A stretch of 41,019 bases of DNA from positions 1 through 41,019 of the forward strand of contig CALATT010000015.1 of assembly GCA_937891905.1 (NCBI GenBank). The letters are read 5' to 3'. Both the position numbers and the translations under genes were made by a program. Positions 27,602 through 35,636 of the stretch are shown here, piece after piece. How positions within the stretch are numbered: the first letter of the stretch is position 1; each line of letters begins with the position of its first letter. The stretch is from an uncultured Bacteroidales bacterium. Its GTDB lineage: Bacteria; Bacteroidota; Bacteroidia; Bacteroidales; Paludibacteraceae. Under the pieces are notes generated by a model. That model had not been told where the DNA came from and searched no databases. It worked only from the letters and a program-made list of their open reading frames with translations.

Positions 27602-29185
27602 TTATTGTATTTGTATGCCTAAGGCATTATATCGTTTACCATTACGAATGATAACGATTTGTCCATTTTCGATTATTTTTATGCCTTGTGTATGATCGGT
27701 TTGTATATTCTCTACTCCTGTTCTGTCTGCTCCGCGGTAGCAGAAAGTGATAGCACCGCCTTGCTCTATCTGTATGTCGGTCACTTCGTGATTTGCAAAA
27801 CTGCGCCAATAGGTAGCTCCCGCAGGGAACGCATCAGATGCACGACCATAGGAAGCATTGTTGGTTTTGGCTTCAATAAGGTCCACACCCATGGCATTAG
27901 GGTCGTTGTTTACAGTGTTGTAATCCCATGTGTTACTGCTATAGCGAATATGAGTAATGAGTAATCCTTTGCCAGGTAAGTACTTGTCCCAACCTGTTTG
28001 TGTGCGGCATTCAAGCAGATAGAAATCAGTAGGGTTTGGGTCGTGCCCCACCAAATTGTGCGAATCCCCTTCGCAAAGCAGTAATGCTTCTCCGTTCTGA
28101 AAATTCAAAGGATTAAGCCATACACATTCAGGTTTGGTAAGCACCCGTGGTGTGAGCCACCCCATAAAGAATCGCTCATAGGCAGAGTAAGCGGGAGGAG
28201 TATTGCCTTCGTTATTATAGGTTCCGTAATCTAATAAATCCCATTCGTACAAAGTGTGGTGTGTGCCATTGTCGGTTGGGTAGAGGTCTGGCAAACCAAG
28301 CACATGACTAAACTCGTGGCAGAAAGTACCAATGCCGTCATACACTTTACTTGCATAATTGATTTCGTTTCCACAAGCATAGCGGTCAATCTGTTTGCCG
28401 TCAATAGAGAATCGAATATTGGCATAGGTCAGGTTCCATTGATGCGGCCAAACAGTATTCTCGTCACCTCCATCCGCTTCGCCATTCCCTGCGTAGATGA
28501 CATATACGAAATCTACATAACCATCTTTATCATTGTCGTATTGTGTGAAATCAATTCCATATTGCTCGTCCGCTAATTGGCAAGCTTCTTTGATCATATC
28601 CGTAGGGCGTTTGTCATTTCCCCAACGGTCATTCTCACCATAATAACTGATGTTGTTGCTGAGTGTGACAGGACCAATAACATCGAATGTAGGATTATAC
28701 TGTCCATAACTCTGATCGTAGAAATATTTCCGCGCACTACCGCTTGAGGAAATAGTGTATTGCCTTTTGTTATAGGTAAATGAATAATTGCGTGTAAAAT
28801 GCTCTCCATTGAGCATATTATTAATGGTGTCGCGAGGTGTGACGAACGCTTGGTCTGCAAAATTGACCAAAATGAGCAATCCTCTTGGAGCAATGTTAGG
28901 TGCGTTGTTTGCTGTTTGCTGCTGAGCAATACGGCGTGCCTTACGCGCCAAACCCATCTCCATACGATCGCTTCTCTGCTCCGCAGTGAGTGGAGTAAGG
29001 CTTTGTTCATCCAACCATTGACCATTTATATCTGTCATATAATGGAAATGCTCGTCACCATGTAAGTAAATGGTTTGCTCTGTACCATCAACTGCAGTGC
29101 GGATAATAGGCCCACGATAAGCAGGTTTGCAAAAGCATGTGATGGAAATGCTCGTGATACTTATTATCAATAGTAGCCGTCTCAT
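27602..29185 (-). CDS. Secreted M6-family metalloprotease with C-terminal tail
   Basis: 527 residues: signal peptide (about 1-19), a propeptide-like segment (25-60, IYLHGDEHFHYMTDINGQWL), then an M6 (immune inhibitor A-like) catalytic domain. The zinc site is HEFSHVLGLPD (H290, E291, H294), with a probable calcium site DNDKDGYVDF and a C-terminal domain. The final 25 residues (IENGQIVIIRNGKRYNALGI) are the tail shared with four other proteins, a likely secretion or anchoring tag. Its ATG overlaps the stop of the propeptide-like gene (ATGA). A second M6 protease is at 33350-35089. Substrate unknown. Confidence 0.88.
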   Translation of the reverse strand: MRRLLLIISITSISITCFCKPAYRGPIIRTAVDGTEQTIYLHGDEHFHYMTDINGQWLDEQSLTPLTAEQRSDRMEMGLARKARRIAQQQTANNAPNIAPRGLLILVNFADQAFVTPRDTINNMLNGEHFTRNYSFTYNKRQYTISSSGSARKYFYDQSYGQYNPTFDVIGPVTLSNNISYYGENDRWGNDKRPTDMIKEACQLADEQYGIDFTQYDNDKDGYVDFVYVIYAGNGEADGGDENTVWPHQWNLTYANIRFSIDGKQIDRYACGNEINYASKVYDGIGTFCHEFSHVLGLPDLYPTDNGTHHTLYEWDLLDYGTYNNEGNTPPAYSAYERFFMGWLTPRVLTKPECVWLNPLNFQNGEALLLCEGDSHNLVGHDPNPTDFYLLECRTQTGWDKYLPGKGLLITHIRYSSNTWDYNTVNNDPNAMGVDLIEAKTNNASYGRASDAFPAGATYWRSFANHEVTDIQIEQGGAITFCYRGADRTGVENIQTDHTQGIKIIENGQIVIIRNGKRYNALGIQIQ

Positions 29186-29535
29186 TTGCGAACCTCCTTA
29201 CGAATACCATGTTTGTCCAACCAGCGCTTCTCGCATTTGCTACGCTCTTCTTCGTTATGCGCTTTGCGGCATGTGGGGCGAATAGTGCCCTTACAGTTTT
29301 GCTTTACATACACAAGCCAACCGCACTTGTTCTCTTTGATTTGCCATCCATCTTCGGTCATCAACCAATGCATACGCTCGTCCCCGCGAAGATAAGTGCG
29401 GATAGTGTCACCATTAGGTTGTACGCGCTCAATCATACCTGGGTAGGCTGGCACTTTGGCTGCGCGAGGTGCCTGCGCACTTGCTATTGTAACTATCGTA
29501 GCCGCTGCGGCTACCAATAAAAAAAACTTCTTCAT
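29182..29535 (-). CDS. Small secreted protein resembling a stand-alone M6 propeptide
   Basis: 117 residues. After a signal peptide (about 1-20, ATIVTIASAQA) comes PYPGMIERVQPNGDTIRTYL and GDERMHWLMTEDGWQI, which line up with the propeptide segments of both M6 proteases here (LHGDEHFHYMTDINGQWL and LGDEFYHYTINRDGNEV). There is no protease domain. The C-terminus is basic and has four cysteines (71, 81, 89, 101). Stop and start overlap with the protease (ATGA). A role as foldase or inhibitor in trans is inference. AAGGAG within the heptamer repeat serves as its Shine-Dalgarno, 9 nt before the ATG. Confidence 0.72.
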   Translation of the reverse strand: MKKFFLLVAAAATIVTIASAQAPRAAKVPAYPGMIERVQPNGDTIRTYLRGDERMHWLMTEDGWQIKENKCGWLVYVKQNCKGTIRPTCRKAHNEEERSKCEKRWLDKHGIRKEVRK

Positions 29536-29541
29536 ATATCT

Positions 29542-29625
29542 TTGCTCCTTGTTCTTTGTTCTTTGTTCTTTGTTCCTTGTTCCTTGCTCCTTGTTCCTTA
29601 TTCCTTGCTCCTTGCTCCTTGTTCC
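29542..29625 (+). repeat. 7-bp tandem array (12 units) between mlaF and the propeptide-like gene
   Basis: Twelve contiguous 7-mers on the plus strand, TTGCTCC, TTGTTCT, TTGTTCC and one TTATTCC. Read on the minus (coding) strand they are GGAGCAA, AGAACAA and GGAACAA. The TTATTCC unit at 29598 contains the mlaF stop codon; the unit nearest the next gene gives its AAGGAG. A two-unit relative (TTGCTCT twice) is at 36840-36853. Confidence 0.9.
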
Positions 29626-30371
29626 TTCTTGATTGTCTTAAATAACTCGCTTGCGAAAACAAAATCGTTGAGTGCTTCATTGTCGCTGTGCATGATCTTA
29701 TCTTTGCTTCCTTGCCACTCTTTTTTGCCATTCTTGAGAAATAAGATATTATCGCCAATCTCCATAATGGAGTTCATGTCGTGGCTATTCACTACGGTAC
29801 AAATATGGTACTCGCGTGTAATATCTTGTATCAGCGCGTCAATAACAAGACTCGTCTTAGGATCTAATCCTGAGTTGGGTTCGTCGCAGAAGAGGTATTT
29901 CGGCTCCAATACAATAGCGCGGGCGATAGCCACACGCTTTTGCTGTCCTCCGCTTATCTCGCTTGGCATGGAATGCCATACATGCTCGGGCATCTCTACG
30001 CGTCGCAGGCAGAACTCAGCGCGTGTCCGCATCTCTTCTTTGCTTAACTGACTGAACATCTCCAAAGGAAAGAGTACATTCTCTATGACATTCATTGAAT
30101 CAAAGAGTGCGGCACCTTGAAATAATACGCCCACTTCGCGGTGCAACGCGCGAATCTCTTTTTCCGTCATCTGCGCTATATCCCTGCCATCATAGAGTAT
30201 CTGACCTTCGTCCACTGAATGCAAACCAATAAGGCTTTTCAGTAAGACAGTTTTTCCGCTACCAGACTGACCAATGATCATATTCACTTCTCCGTCGTGT
30301 AAGGTGGCGTTCACATGGTCTAATACCGTATTACTGTCAAAACGCTTTACTATGTTTGTGATTTCTATCAT
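29598..30371 (-). CDS. mlaF: MlaF-like ABC transporter ATP-binding protein
   Basis: 257 residues. Walker A GQSGSGKT (34-41), Q-loop region VGVLFQGAALFDSMNV, signature EISGGQQKRVAIARAI, Walker B YLFCDEPNSGLDP and switch His in NSHDMNSI. The FQGAALFDSMNV element is typical of MlaF, the ATPase for phospholipid transport that keeps outer-membrane asymmetry. It overlaps mlaE by 4 nt (ATGA). The last nine residues (KEQGARSKE) are encoded by the heptamer array and are not part of the family, so array slippage would change its C-terminus. No mlaD-type (MCE) gene follows. Confidence 0.92.
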   Translation of the reverse strand: MIEITNIVKRFDSNTVLDHVNATLHDGEVNMIIGQSGSGKTVLLKSLIGLHSVDEGQILYDGRDIAQMTEKEIRALHREVGVLFQGAALFDSMNVIENVLFPLEMFSQLSKEEMRTRAEFCLRRVEMPEHVWHSMPSEISGGQQKRVAIARAIVLEPKYLFCDEPNSGLDPKTSLVIDALIQDITREYHICTVVNSHDMNSIMEIGDNILFLKNGKKEWQGSKDKIMHSDNEALNDFVFASELFKTIKKEQGARSKE

Positions 30372-31111
30372 AACAGCAATTTGGATAAAATAAGGTCAAG
30401 AAATAATATCATTATATTGCTGTTCACTACAGCGTTGGTACTCGCACGCCCCACTTCCAAGGCTCCGCCTTTAACAAAATACCCATAATAACTACTCATG
30501 CTCGTTATCACAAATGCAAAAACAAGCGCTTTGATAATAGCGTACCATACAAAATATGGATTGAAAGCATACTGCACGCCTATCAAATAATCATGGATAG
30601 TGATGATATCTGTGAAAGCACCTACGGCCCAACCTCCTATCAACCCCGCTGCGGTAGAGATAACAAAGAGGAATGGAACCATCGTCATAAAAGCTAATAT
30701 CTTAGGCAGAATGAGATAGTTCGCACTATTCACACCCATAATCTCCATCGCATCTATCTGCTCCGTGATACGCATAGTGCCTATCTCTGACGCAATATTA
30801 CTACCCACTTTGCCTGCCAATATAAGGCATAAAATGGTACTCGAGAACTCCAATAAAAGCGTGTCGCGAGTCAGCAGACCTACGATATAAGTCGGCAAAA
30901 AAGGATTCTCTGTATTCGTCTTGGCTTGAATGGTCAAGATAGCACCGATAAAAACGGAGATGATGAGCACAATAGGCAACGATTGTAATCCTTGCTTCTC
31001 CAATTCGCGACTGTACTGCCGCCAAAACATACGCCACCTATCGGGCTTGCGGAGCACTTTGCCCATCAAGAGCATATATTCCCCTATGTGTTGCAAAATA
31101 CGCATACGCAT
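30368..31111 (-). CDS. mlaE: MlaE-like ABC transporter permease
   Basis: 247 residues with about five membrane segments (for example LPIVLIISVFIGAILTIQA, LPKILAFMTMVPFLFVIST, IIKALVFAFVITSMSSYYG). The MlaE family core is clear: FSSTILCLILAGKVGSNIASEIGTMRITEQIDAMEIMGVNS (given here in part: KVGSNIASEIGTMRITEQID) and FVKGGALEVGRASTNAVV. It is the inner-membrane half of the phospholipid transporter with MlaF. It is first in the 11-gene operon; the promoter box ends 20 nt upstream of its ATG. Confidence 0.94.
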   Translation of the reverse strand: MRMRILQHIGEYMLLMGKVLRKPDRWRMFWRQYSRELEKQGLQSLPIVLIISVFIGAILTIQAKTNTENPFLPTYIVGLLTRDTLLLEFSSTILCLILAGKVGSNIASEIGTMRITEQIDAMEIMGVNSANYLILPKILAFMTMVPFLFVISTAAGLIGGWAVGAFTDIITIHDYLIGVQYAFNPYFVWYAIIKALVFAFVITSMSSYYGYFVKGGALEVGRASTNAVVNSNIMILFLDLILSKLLL

Positions 31112-31130
31112 CCTAATCTATAATCGGCTG

Positions 31131-31162
31131 CAAAGGTAGTGATTTTTTTGCATATATGCAAA
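31131..31162 (-). promoter_or_regulatory. Promoter of the mlaEF-to-O-antigen-ligase operon
   Basis: Minus strand: TTTG (31162-31159), 20 nt with an A7 tract, TACCTTTG (31138-31131). It is the only clear promoter ahead of the eleven closely spaced genes. Confidence 0.8.
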
Positions 31163-31176
31163 TTTCGTGCTAAAAA

Positions 31177-31204
31177 AAACGACCCGCAGTCTTGCGAGTC
31201 GTTT
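31177..31204 (-). terminator. Terminator of the 31233-32693 gene
   Basis: Hairpin AAACGAC-C-CGCA / TGCG-A-GTCGTTT with loop GTCT; on the minus strand it ends in a run of eight T. It lies about 30 nt after the stop codon and immediately before the mlaE promoter. Confidence 0.82.
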
Positions 31205-31232
31205 CTATTTAAATAATCGCTTGTGTGTGCTC

Positions 31233-32693
31233 TTACTTCACTACAGCGCCTTGTGCATTATAAACAACACCATTCTTCTCAATCAATAACTGACCATTGT
31301 GGAAGAACTTAACACTCTTAGCAGCAGCGTTGATGTCGTCCAAACCAACAGTTGGATCTTCTGGTACAACAGGAGACTCTGGAAGAACAACAGCTGCAAT
31401 AGCTTCGTCAATCATAATTTGCTTAACCACAACGGTTTTTGCGCTTGTGGTGCTGAGCAGAACATAAGTGTCTTCGGTAGCAGTATAGGTAAGAGGAGTA
31501 GCCAATAACTCAGCAGTCATTGTTTGAACTGCGCCATTGATGCTGATATTTACATCACCACCTACATTACCGAATTTCACATTGATAGTGCTACCTGCCT
31601 TAAGCCAGCAACCCATAGTAGCGGCTGCATTCTTTAGCTTCAAACCAAGGTATGGTTCGTTGCGACCAGTCTTAGCATCATTCAAACTATCCAAAGCGTC
31701 AATATTCTCAAAATCAATCTTAGCTGCAGCAAGAGCGGCTTTGATATCATACGCCATGCCGTTGTCTAAAACGAGTTGCTCAATATTGATAGATTTACCA
31801 TACTCTTTCACTAATGTAGCAGAGTAATTAATTGCCACATTTTGAGTGAGAGTATCAATCGTTAAACTGATATTTGTGCTTGCAGCAGCAACCTCTACTG
31901 CGCTCGTGTAAGAAATAGTAACTTCTGCATTCAATTTACCATCTTCTGCCACTACTACAGAAGTAGGACTAACAGTCATTCCTTCTACGGTAGGTACAAC
32001 CAAGTTATAGGTACCTGCAGTGAGGTTCTTACCGCTGAAAGTAACGGTCTCAGAAACGCTTGGATTAACGGCTGTAATGTTCAAATCAACGCTCTCTGTG
32101 CTAACTTTTAATACTGGCTCGGTAGAAGGAGCACCAGCCCATACGCGAATACCTAATACATTGATAGTCTTGTTCTTACCCATATTAGATTGAGTGGCAC
32201 CATTGAGGATTGCCTTCTTCAATTGACGAGTAAGGATAACTGCGTAAACATTCTGTCCAGTGAAAGAAATCTTTTGCCATGTTGCACCTTCAATAGACTT
32301 AGTACCAGTATATTCCTCGGTCATGCCTATAAAATCTATATTTTGGTTTAATGCGTTCTCTGCTTCCAACCAAGCTCCCCACGCAATATTGCAAGGATCA
32401 GCACCGTTAGGCGCAAAATATACTTCGATAGAATCTATAGGAGCAGTTGCTTTAACGCCTAAATAGTTAGAAGGATTGGTCATGTCGCAACCTCCACCTA
32501 ACGCGAGATATTGAACGCCACTGAAATTGCCTTTCCACTCTGTGAATGGGCTAAATAGAGTGATACCATTGTGGTCTGCCATTACTGTTGCAAAATCATC
32601 TGCACCCCAATTGAATGACTCATAAGTTGGATCTGTTGCCATCATGCTGCTTGCTGCAACAATAGCAACGAAAAGTGTAAAAAGTTTTTTCAT
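31233..32693 (-). CDS. Secreted beta-sandwich protein with C-terminal tail
   Basis: 486 residues. Signal peptide about 1-19 (MKKLFTLFVAIVAASSMMA). The first half resembles a jelly-roll or carbohydrate-binding-like fold (FTEWKGNFSGVQYLALGGG, then IDSIEVYFAPNGADPC); residues 200-295 look like an Ig-like module (VLKVSTESVDLNITAVNPSV to TLTQNVAINYSA), and a further beta-rich domain precedes a Pro-rich linker (LPESPVVPEDPTVG). The final KFFHNGQLLIEKNGVVYNAQ is the shared tail. Expressed alone from the promoter at 32758-32789, with its own terminator. No enzyme motif seen; probably a surface or secreted binding protein. Confidence 0.75.
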   Translation of the reverse strand: MKKLFTLFVAIVAASSMMATDPTYESFNWGADDFATVMADHNGITLFSPFTEWKGNFSGVQYLALGGGCDMTNPSNYLGVKATAPIDSIEVYFAPNGADPCNIAWGAWLEAENALNQNIDFIGMTEEYTGTKSIEGATWQKISFTGQNVYAVILTRQLKKAILNGATQSNMGKNKTINVLGIRVWAGAPSTEPVLKVSTESVDLNITAVNPSVSETVTFSGKNLTAGTYNLVVPTVEGMTVSPTSVVVAEDGKLNAEVTISYTSAVEVAAASTNISLTIDTLTQNVAINYSATLVKEYGKSINIEQLVLDNGMAYDIKAALAAAKIDFENIDALDSLNDAKTGRNEPYLGLKLKNAAATMGCWLKAGSTINVKFGNVGGDVNISINGAVQTMTAELLATPLTYTATEDTYVLLSTTSAKTVVVKQIMIDEAIAAVVLPESPVVPEDPTVGLDDINAAAKSVKFFHNGQLLIEKNGVVYNAQGAVVK

Positions 32694-32757
32694 ACCTTAA
32701 GTGAATTTAATGATTGGTAAAATACGATTTGTAAAAAATAGTTTGCAAATTCGACTA

Positions 32758-32789
32758 CAAAGATACGCTTTTAAATGCGCATACGCAAA
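32758..32789 (-). promoter_or_regulatory. Promoter of the 31233-32693 gene
   Basis: Minus strand: TTTG (32789-32786), 20 nt, TATCTTTG (32765-32758). Divergent from the promoter at 32880-32911. Confidence 0.78.
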
Positions 32790-32879
32790 TTTTCGAGTGA
32801 AATAAATGTATTTTTACACAAAAAGTGTCAATTTTTTGCTTATTTAAATATCCAAAAAATATGGAAAAGAACGCGCGCG

Positions 32880-32911
32880 TTTGCATAAGTAAAAAAAAAG
32901 TACTACCTTTG
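32880..32911 (+). promoter_or_regulatory. Promoter of the second M6 protease operon
   Basis: TTTG (32880-32883), 20 nt with an A9 tract, TACCTTTG (32904-32911). It ends 23 nt before the ATG at 32935; an in-frame GTG at 32911 lies inside the box and cannot be the start. Confidence 0.82.
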
Positions 32912-32934
32912 TGCCCGATTTAAATAATTATCAT

Positions 32935-33339
32935 ATGAGAAGGAAAATAGTTTACACATTGTTGCTGATTATACTTGCAGTAGCAGCAAAGGCACAACAG
33001 AAATACGAGTTGACATATCAGGGATTCCCATATGCCAAGACAACATGCGCCATCCCAAGCTATGTAGCAGGACAAGAAATCCAACTATCTTTGAGCAAAC
33101 CTACCAATACAGAAAAAACTTTCTTATATTGGCAATATAATGGAGCGAACTACATGCCTGGAGCAACTTTTATTATGCCTGCGCAAGATGTGGAACTTAT
33201 CCCTGTTTACGAAGGAGATGCTACAGCTGCGGAGAATATAGAAATACACACTTCAGCCAATAAGATGATACGCAATGGGCAACTGCTCATTATCCATAAT
33301 GGCAAAACCTATAACACTACTGGACAACAAATACAATAA
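32935..33339 (+). CDS. Small secreted protein with a repeat-like domain and C-terminal tail
   Basis: 134 residues from the ATG at 32935. Signal peptide about 1-20 (IVYTLLLIILAVAAKA), a single domain of about 70 residues (YELTYQGFPYAKTTCAIPSY to FIMPAQDVELIPVYEGD) resembling InlB B-repeat or similar beta repeats (LSKPTNTEKTFLYWQYNG), then the tail with MIRNGQLLIIHNGKTYNTTG. First gene of the operon, 10 nt before the protease. The protease's own C-terminus has a similar domain (TTFVGWTTEANW) but no tail, so the two may form one functional unit; that is inference. Confidence 0.75.
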   Translation: MRRKIVYTLLLIILAVAAKAQQKYELTYQGFPYAKTTCAIPSYVAGQEIQLSLSKPTNTEKTFLYWQYNGANYMPGATFIMPAQDVELIPVYEGDATAAENIEIHTSANKMIRNGQLLIIHNGKTYNTTGQQIQ

Positions 33340-33349
33340 ACGACGGACT

Positions 33350-35089
33350 ATGAAAAAGATAATCGCTTCTATATTTATCCTTGCTATCGCTGTGATAACC
33401 CACGCCGTACCTGCAAAAAGAGGATGGACTACTTATACCCAGCCGGATGGAACAACTATTGAAATACAAACTTTAGGCGATGAGTTCTATCATTATACAA
33501 TCAATCGCGACGGAAACGAAGTGCGCCTCAATACCAATGGATTCTACGAAACAATAGGTCTCGCACCACAACCACAGCAAGCACAAGCACGCAGAACCGT
33601 TGCGAAACAAAGACGACAACCCGCTGCGTTTGGTACAACCCCTAATCTTGCACCAAAAGGAGTCGTCATCCTCGCCAATTTTGCAGATACACAAATGAAT
33701 GCAGCAAATACGCTTGCAGTCTTTGATGAGTTATGTAACTCTACTAATTGTACTGTCAATAAATACAAAAATATCAATTACCCATCTGCTGCGCAGTATT
33801 TTGCAGACCAGTCTAACGGCGCCTATCGTCCTCAGTTTGATATCTTTGGTCCTGTCACTCTCTCTAAGAAATATGCGCATTACGGTAGAGATTTATATGG
33901 ATATGGCGAAGGAATGGACTCGTTAGCAGCCGACGCAGTGGTCGAAGCATGCAAACTGGCTAATGAACAATTCCCACAATTGAATTTCGCAGATTATGAT
34001 ACAGATAAGGACGGATATGTGGATTTTGTATATGTAATCTATGCGGGAAAAGGACAAGCGGATGGAGGAGATGCAAATACCATCTGGCCACATAACTGGG
34101 ATATCTATTCTGCCAAATATTACGGAAACTGCACCTATCCACAAGCAGAATGGAAAGTAGATGGCAAAACACTAAATACCTATGCTATGTCCGCTGAATT
34201 AGAGGGAGCAGGCACACTTGGAGGTATAGGTACACTCTGCCATGAGTTCGGACATGTGATGGGCCTGCCAGACCTCTACGACACCGATTATAGTACTAAT
34301 TATGAAGATTTCTTAACGCCCAATGAATGGGATATCATGGATGGAGGCGCTTATAACGGTGGAGGGCACTGTCCGCCTAACTATAATGTATGGGCGAAAT
34401 ACTTCTTTGGATGGGTCAAACCCGTTAATCTGCAGAAAACGCCACAGAATATAACGCTTATTGCGAATGGCGAAACCAACTACAATGCCTATTATCTCAA
34501 TTCACTTGGAGCAGATATGACTGCCACAACAGGCGGATGGTGCTATTATTTGGAAAACCGTCAGCTAAAAGGATGGGATAAGTTCCTTCCTGCCCATGGA
34601 ATGGTTATTTGGCAAGTTAATTATAATAAGACAGCATGGGCAAACAATGTGCCGAATAATACCTCTACTACTGATTCACCATTGTTTACCATCATTTGCT
34701 CGTCGGGTAAGTATATAGGCAATAATAATGGCAAAGGCAATGTGTTCGGAGGAAGCAGTTCGGTCACTTCATGGAAAGGATTTCCGGAACAACCATTGCT
34801 CAATATCAAGGAAACCAATGGCATTATCACAGCCACCTATATAGCGGAACCGATTATCGTCACTTGGATGGTGGATGGAGTAGTTCTAGAGACGAAAGAA
34901 TATGCGCCTGACGGCTCACAAGACTTAGTGCTCCCTACTGCAACAGTCACACCTTGCGAAACAACAACATTCGTCGGTTGGACTACTGAAGCCAACTGGG
35001 CAGACCCATTCATTCTACCAACGGACTTATTTACTACACCCAATGGCAAAGTAACGAAGAGCATTACATACCATGCACTCTTCCAATAA
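33350..35089 (+). CDS. Secreted M6-family metalloprotease without C-terminal tail
   Basis: 579 residues from the ATG at 33350, which is followed by a signal peptide (MKKIIASIFILAIAVITHA); an upstream in-frame start would lack one. A propeptide-like segment (25-62, LGDEFYHYTINRDGNEV) precedes the catalytic domain with zinc site HEFGHVMGLPD (H298, E299, H302) and the calcium-like DTDKDGYVDFVYVIYAG. The last 80 residues form an InlB-like domain (VTWMVDGVVLETKEYAPDG, TTFVGWTTEANWADPF) and end at YHALFQ, without the tail found on the paralogue at 27602-29185. 10 nt separate it from the next gene. Substrate unknown. Confidence 0.87.
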   Translation: MKKIIASIFILAIAVITHAVPAKRGWTTYTQPDGTTIEIQTLGDEFYHYTINRDGNEVRLNTNGFYETIGLAPQPQQAQARRTVAKQRRQPAAFGTTPNLAPKGVVILANFADTQMNAANTLAVFDELCNSTNCTVNKYKNINYPSAAQYFADQSNGAYRPQFDIFGPVTLSKKYAHYGRDLYGYGEGMDSLAADAVVEACKLANEQFPQLNFADYDTDKDGYVDFVYVIYAGKGQADGGDANTIWPHNWDIYSAKYYGNCTYPQAEWKVDGKTLNTYAMSAELEGAGTLGGIGTLCHEFGHVMGLPDLYDTDYSTNYEDFLTPNEWDIMDGGAYNGGGHCPPNYNVWAKYFFGWVKPVNLQKTPQNITLIANGETNYNAYYLNSLGADMTATTGGWCYYLENRQLKGWDKFLPAHGMVIWQVNYNKTAWANNVPNNTSTTDSPLFTIICSSGKYIGNNNGKGNVFGGSSSVTSWKGFPEQPLLNIKETNGIITATYIAEPIIVTWMVDGVVLETKEYAPDGSQDLVLPTATVTPCETTTFVGWTTEANWADPFILPTDLFTTPNGKVTKSITYHALFQ

Positions 35090-35099
35090 TAGACTAATA

Positions 35100-35636
35100 A
35101 TGAGCAAAAAACGCTATTATATATCACTCATCTGCCTACTAATGCTTTGCACCACTATATATGGTGTAGAGATAGTAACCACTACGCATGTGTTTGACGA
35201 AATGTATAAGAAGGGGCAGATGAATGTTACAAATCAAAACACATTAGCCACAACTGAAACGCTCACATACACTTGCGCGAATGGCGCAAAGTTTTATGCA
35301 GACCCAGATAAAACTAATGGAAAGATTTCTATTTTTATGGATAAATCAGGTGCGACAGTTACCACCACGCAAATTGATAATCTAAAAGAAATAGATATTT
35401 ATCATTATCCACAAGAAAATTTATCATCAAAAATAGTCGTTTCTATTTCTACAGATGGAGAAAATTGGGAAAAACTACAACTGAAAAATCAGGTATCCGT
35501 TTATGTGCGCGCAACGATGCCTGCTACGGGTGATTATTATGTGCGGATAGAGCGTGATGGTAAAGACTTCTATATCCATCAAATAGAATACACCACAGAG
35601 AAATGTGCTTGTTTTCCATATATAAAACCAGAATAA
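35100..35636 (+). CDS. Secreted protein of unknown function
   Basis: 178 residues from the ATG at 35100, starting MSKKRYYISLICLLMLCTTI (signal peptide, cleavage after IYG). The mature part is beta-rich: VTNQNTLATTETLTYTCANG, ISIFMDKSGATVTTTQIDNL and VVSISTDGENWEKLQ, which looks like a discoidin or carbohydrate-binding-like sandwich, ending EKCACFPYIKPE with two cysteines. No catalytic motif is visible. It lies between the M6 protease (10 nt) and the S24/S26 peptidase (stop and start abut), so it may be a partner or substrate of these enzymes. I do not recognise the family. Confidence 0.65.
   Translation: MSKKRYYISLICLLMLCTTIYGVEIVTTTHVFDEMYKKGQMNVTNQNTLATTETLTYTCANGAKFYADPDKTNGKISIFMDKSGATVTTTQIDNLKEIDIYHYPQENLSSKIVVSISTDGENWEKLQLKNQVSVYVRATMPATGDYYVRIERDGKDFYIHQIEYTTEKCACFPYIKPE

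Noticed and set aside
29598..31111. Complete Mla phospholipid transport operon
   Set aside because: Only the permease and ATPase are present; no MCE (MlaD) gene was found in the following genes.
32911..32934. An earlier GTG start for the 32935-33339 gene
   Set aside because: It lies within the promoter box, so it would not be transcribed, and it precedes the signal peptide.
33275..33349. An upstream start for the second M6 protease
   Set aside because: It overlaps the previous gene and would put 25 residues before the signal peptide at 33350.
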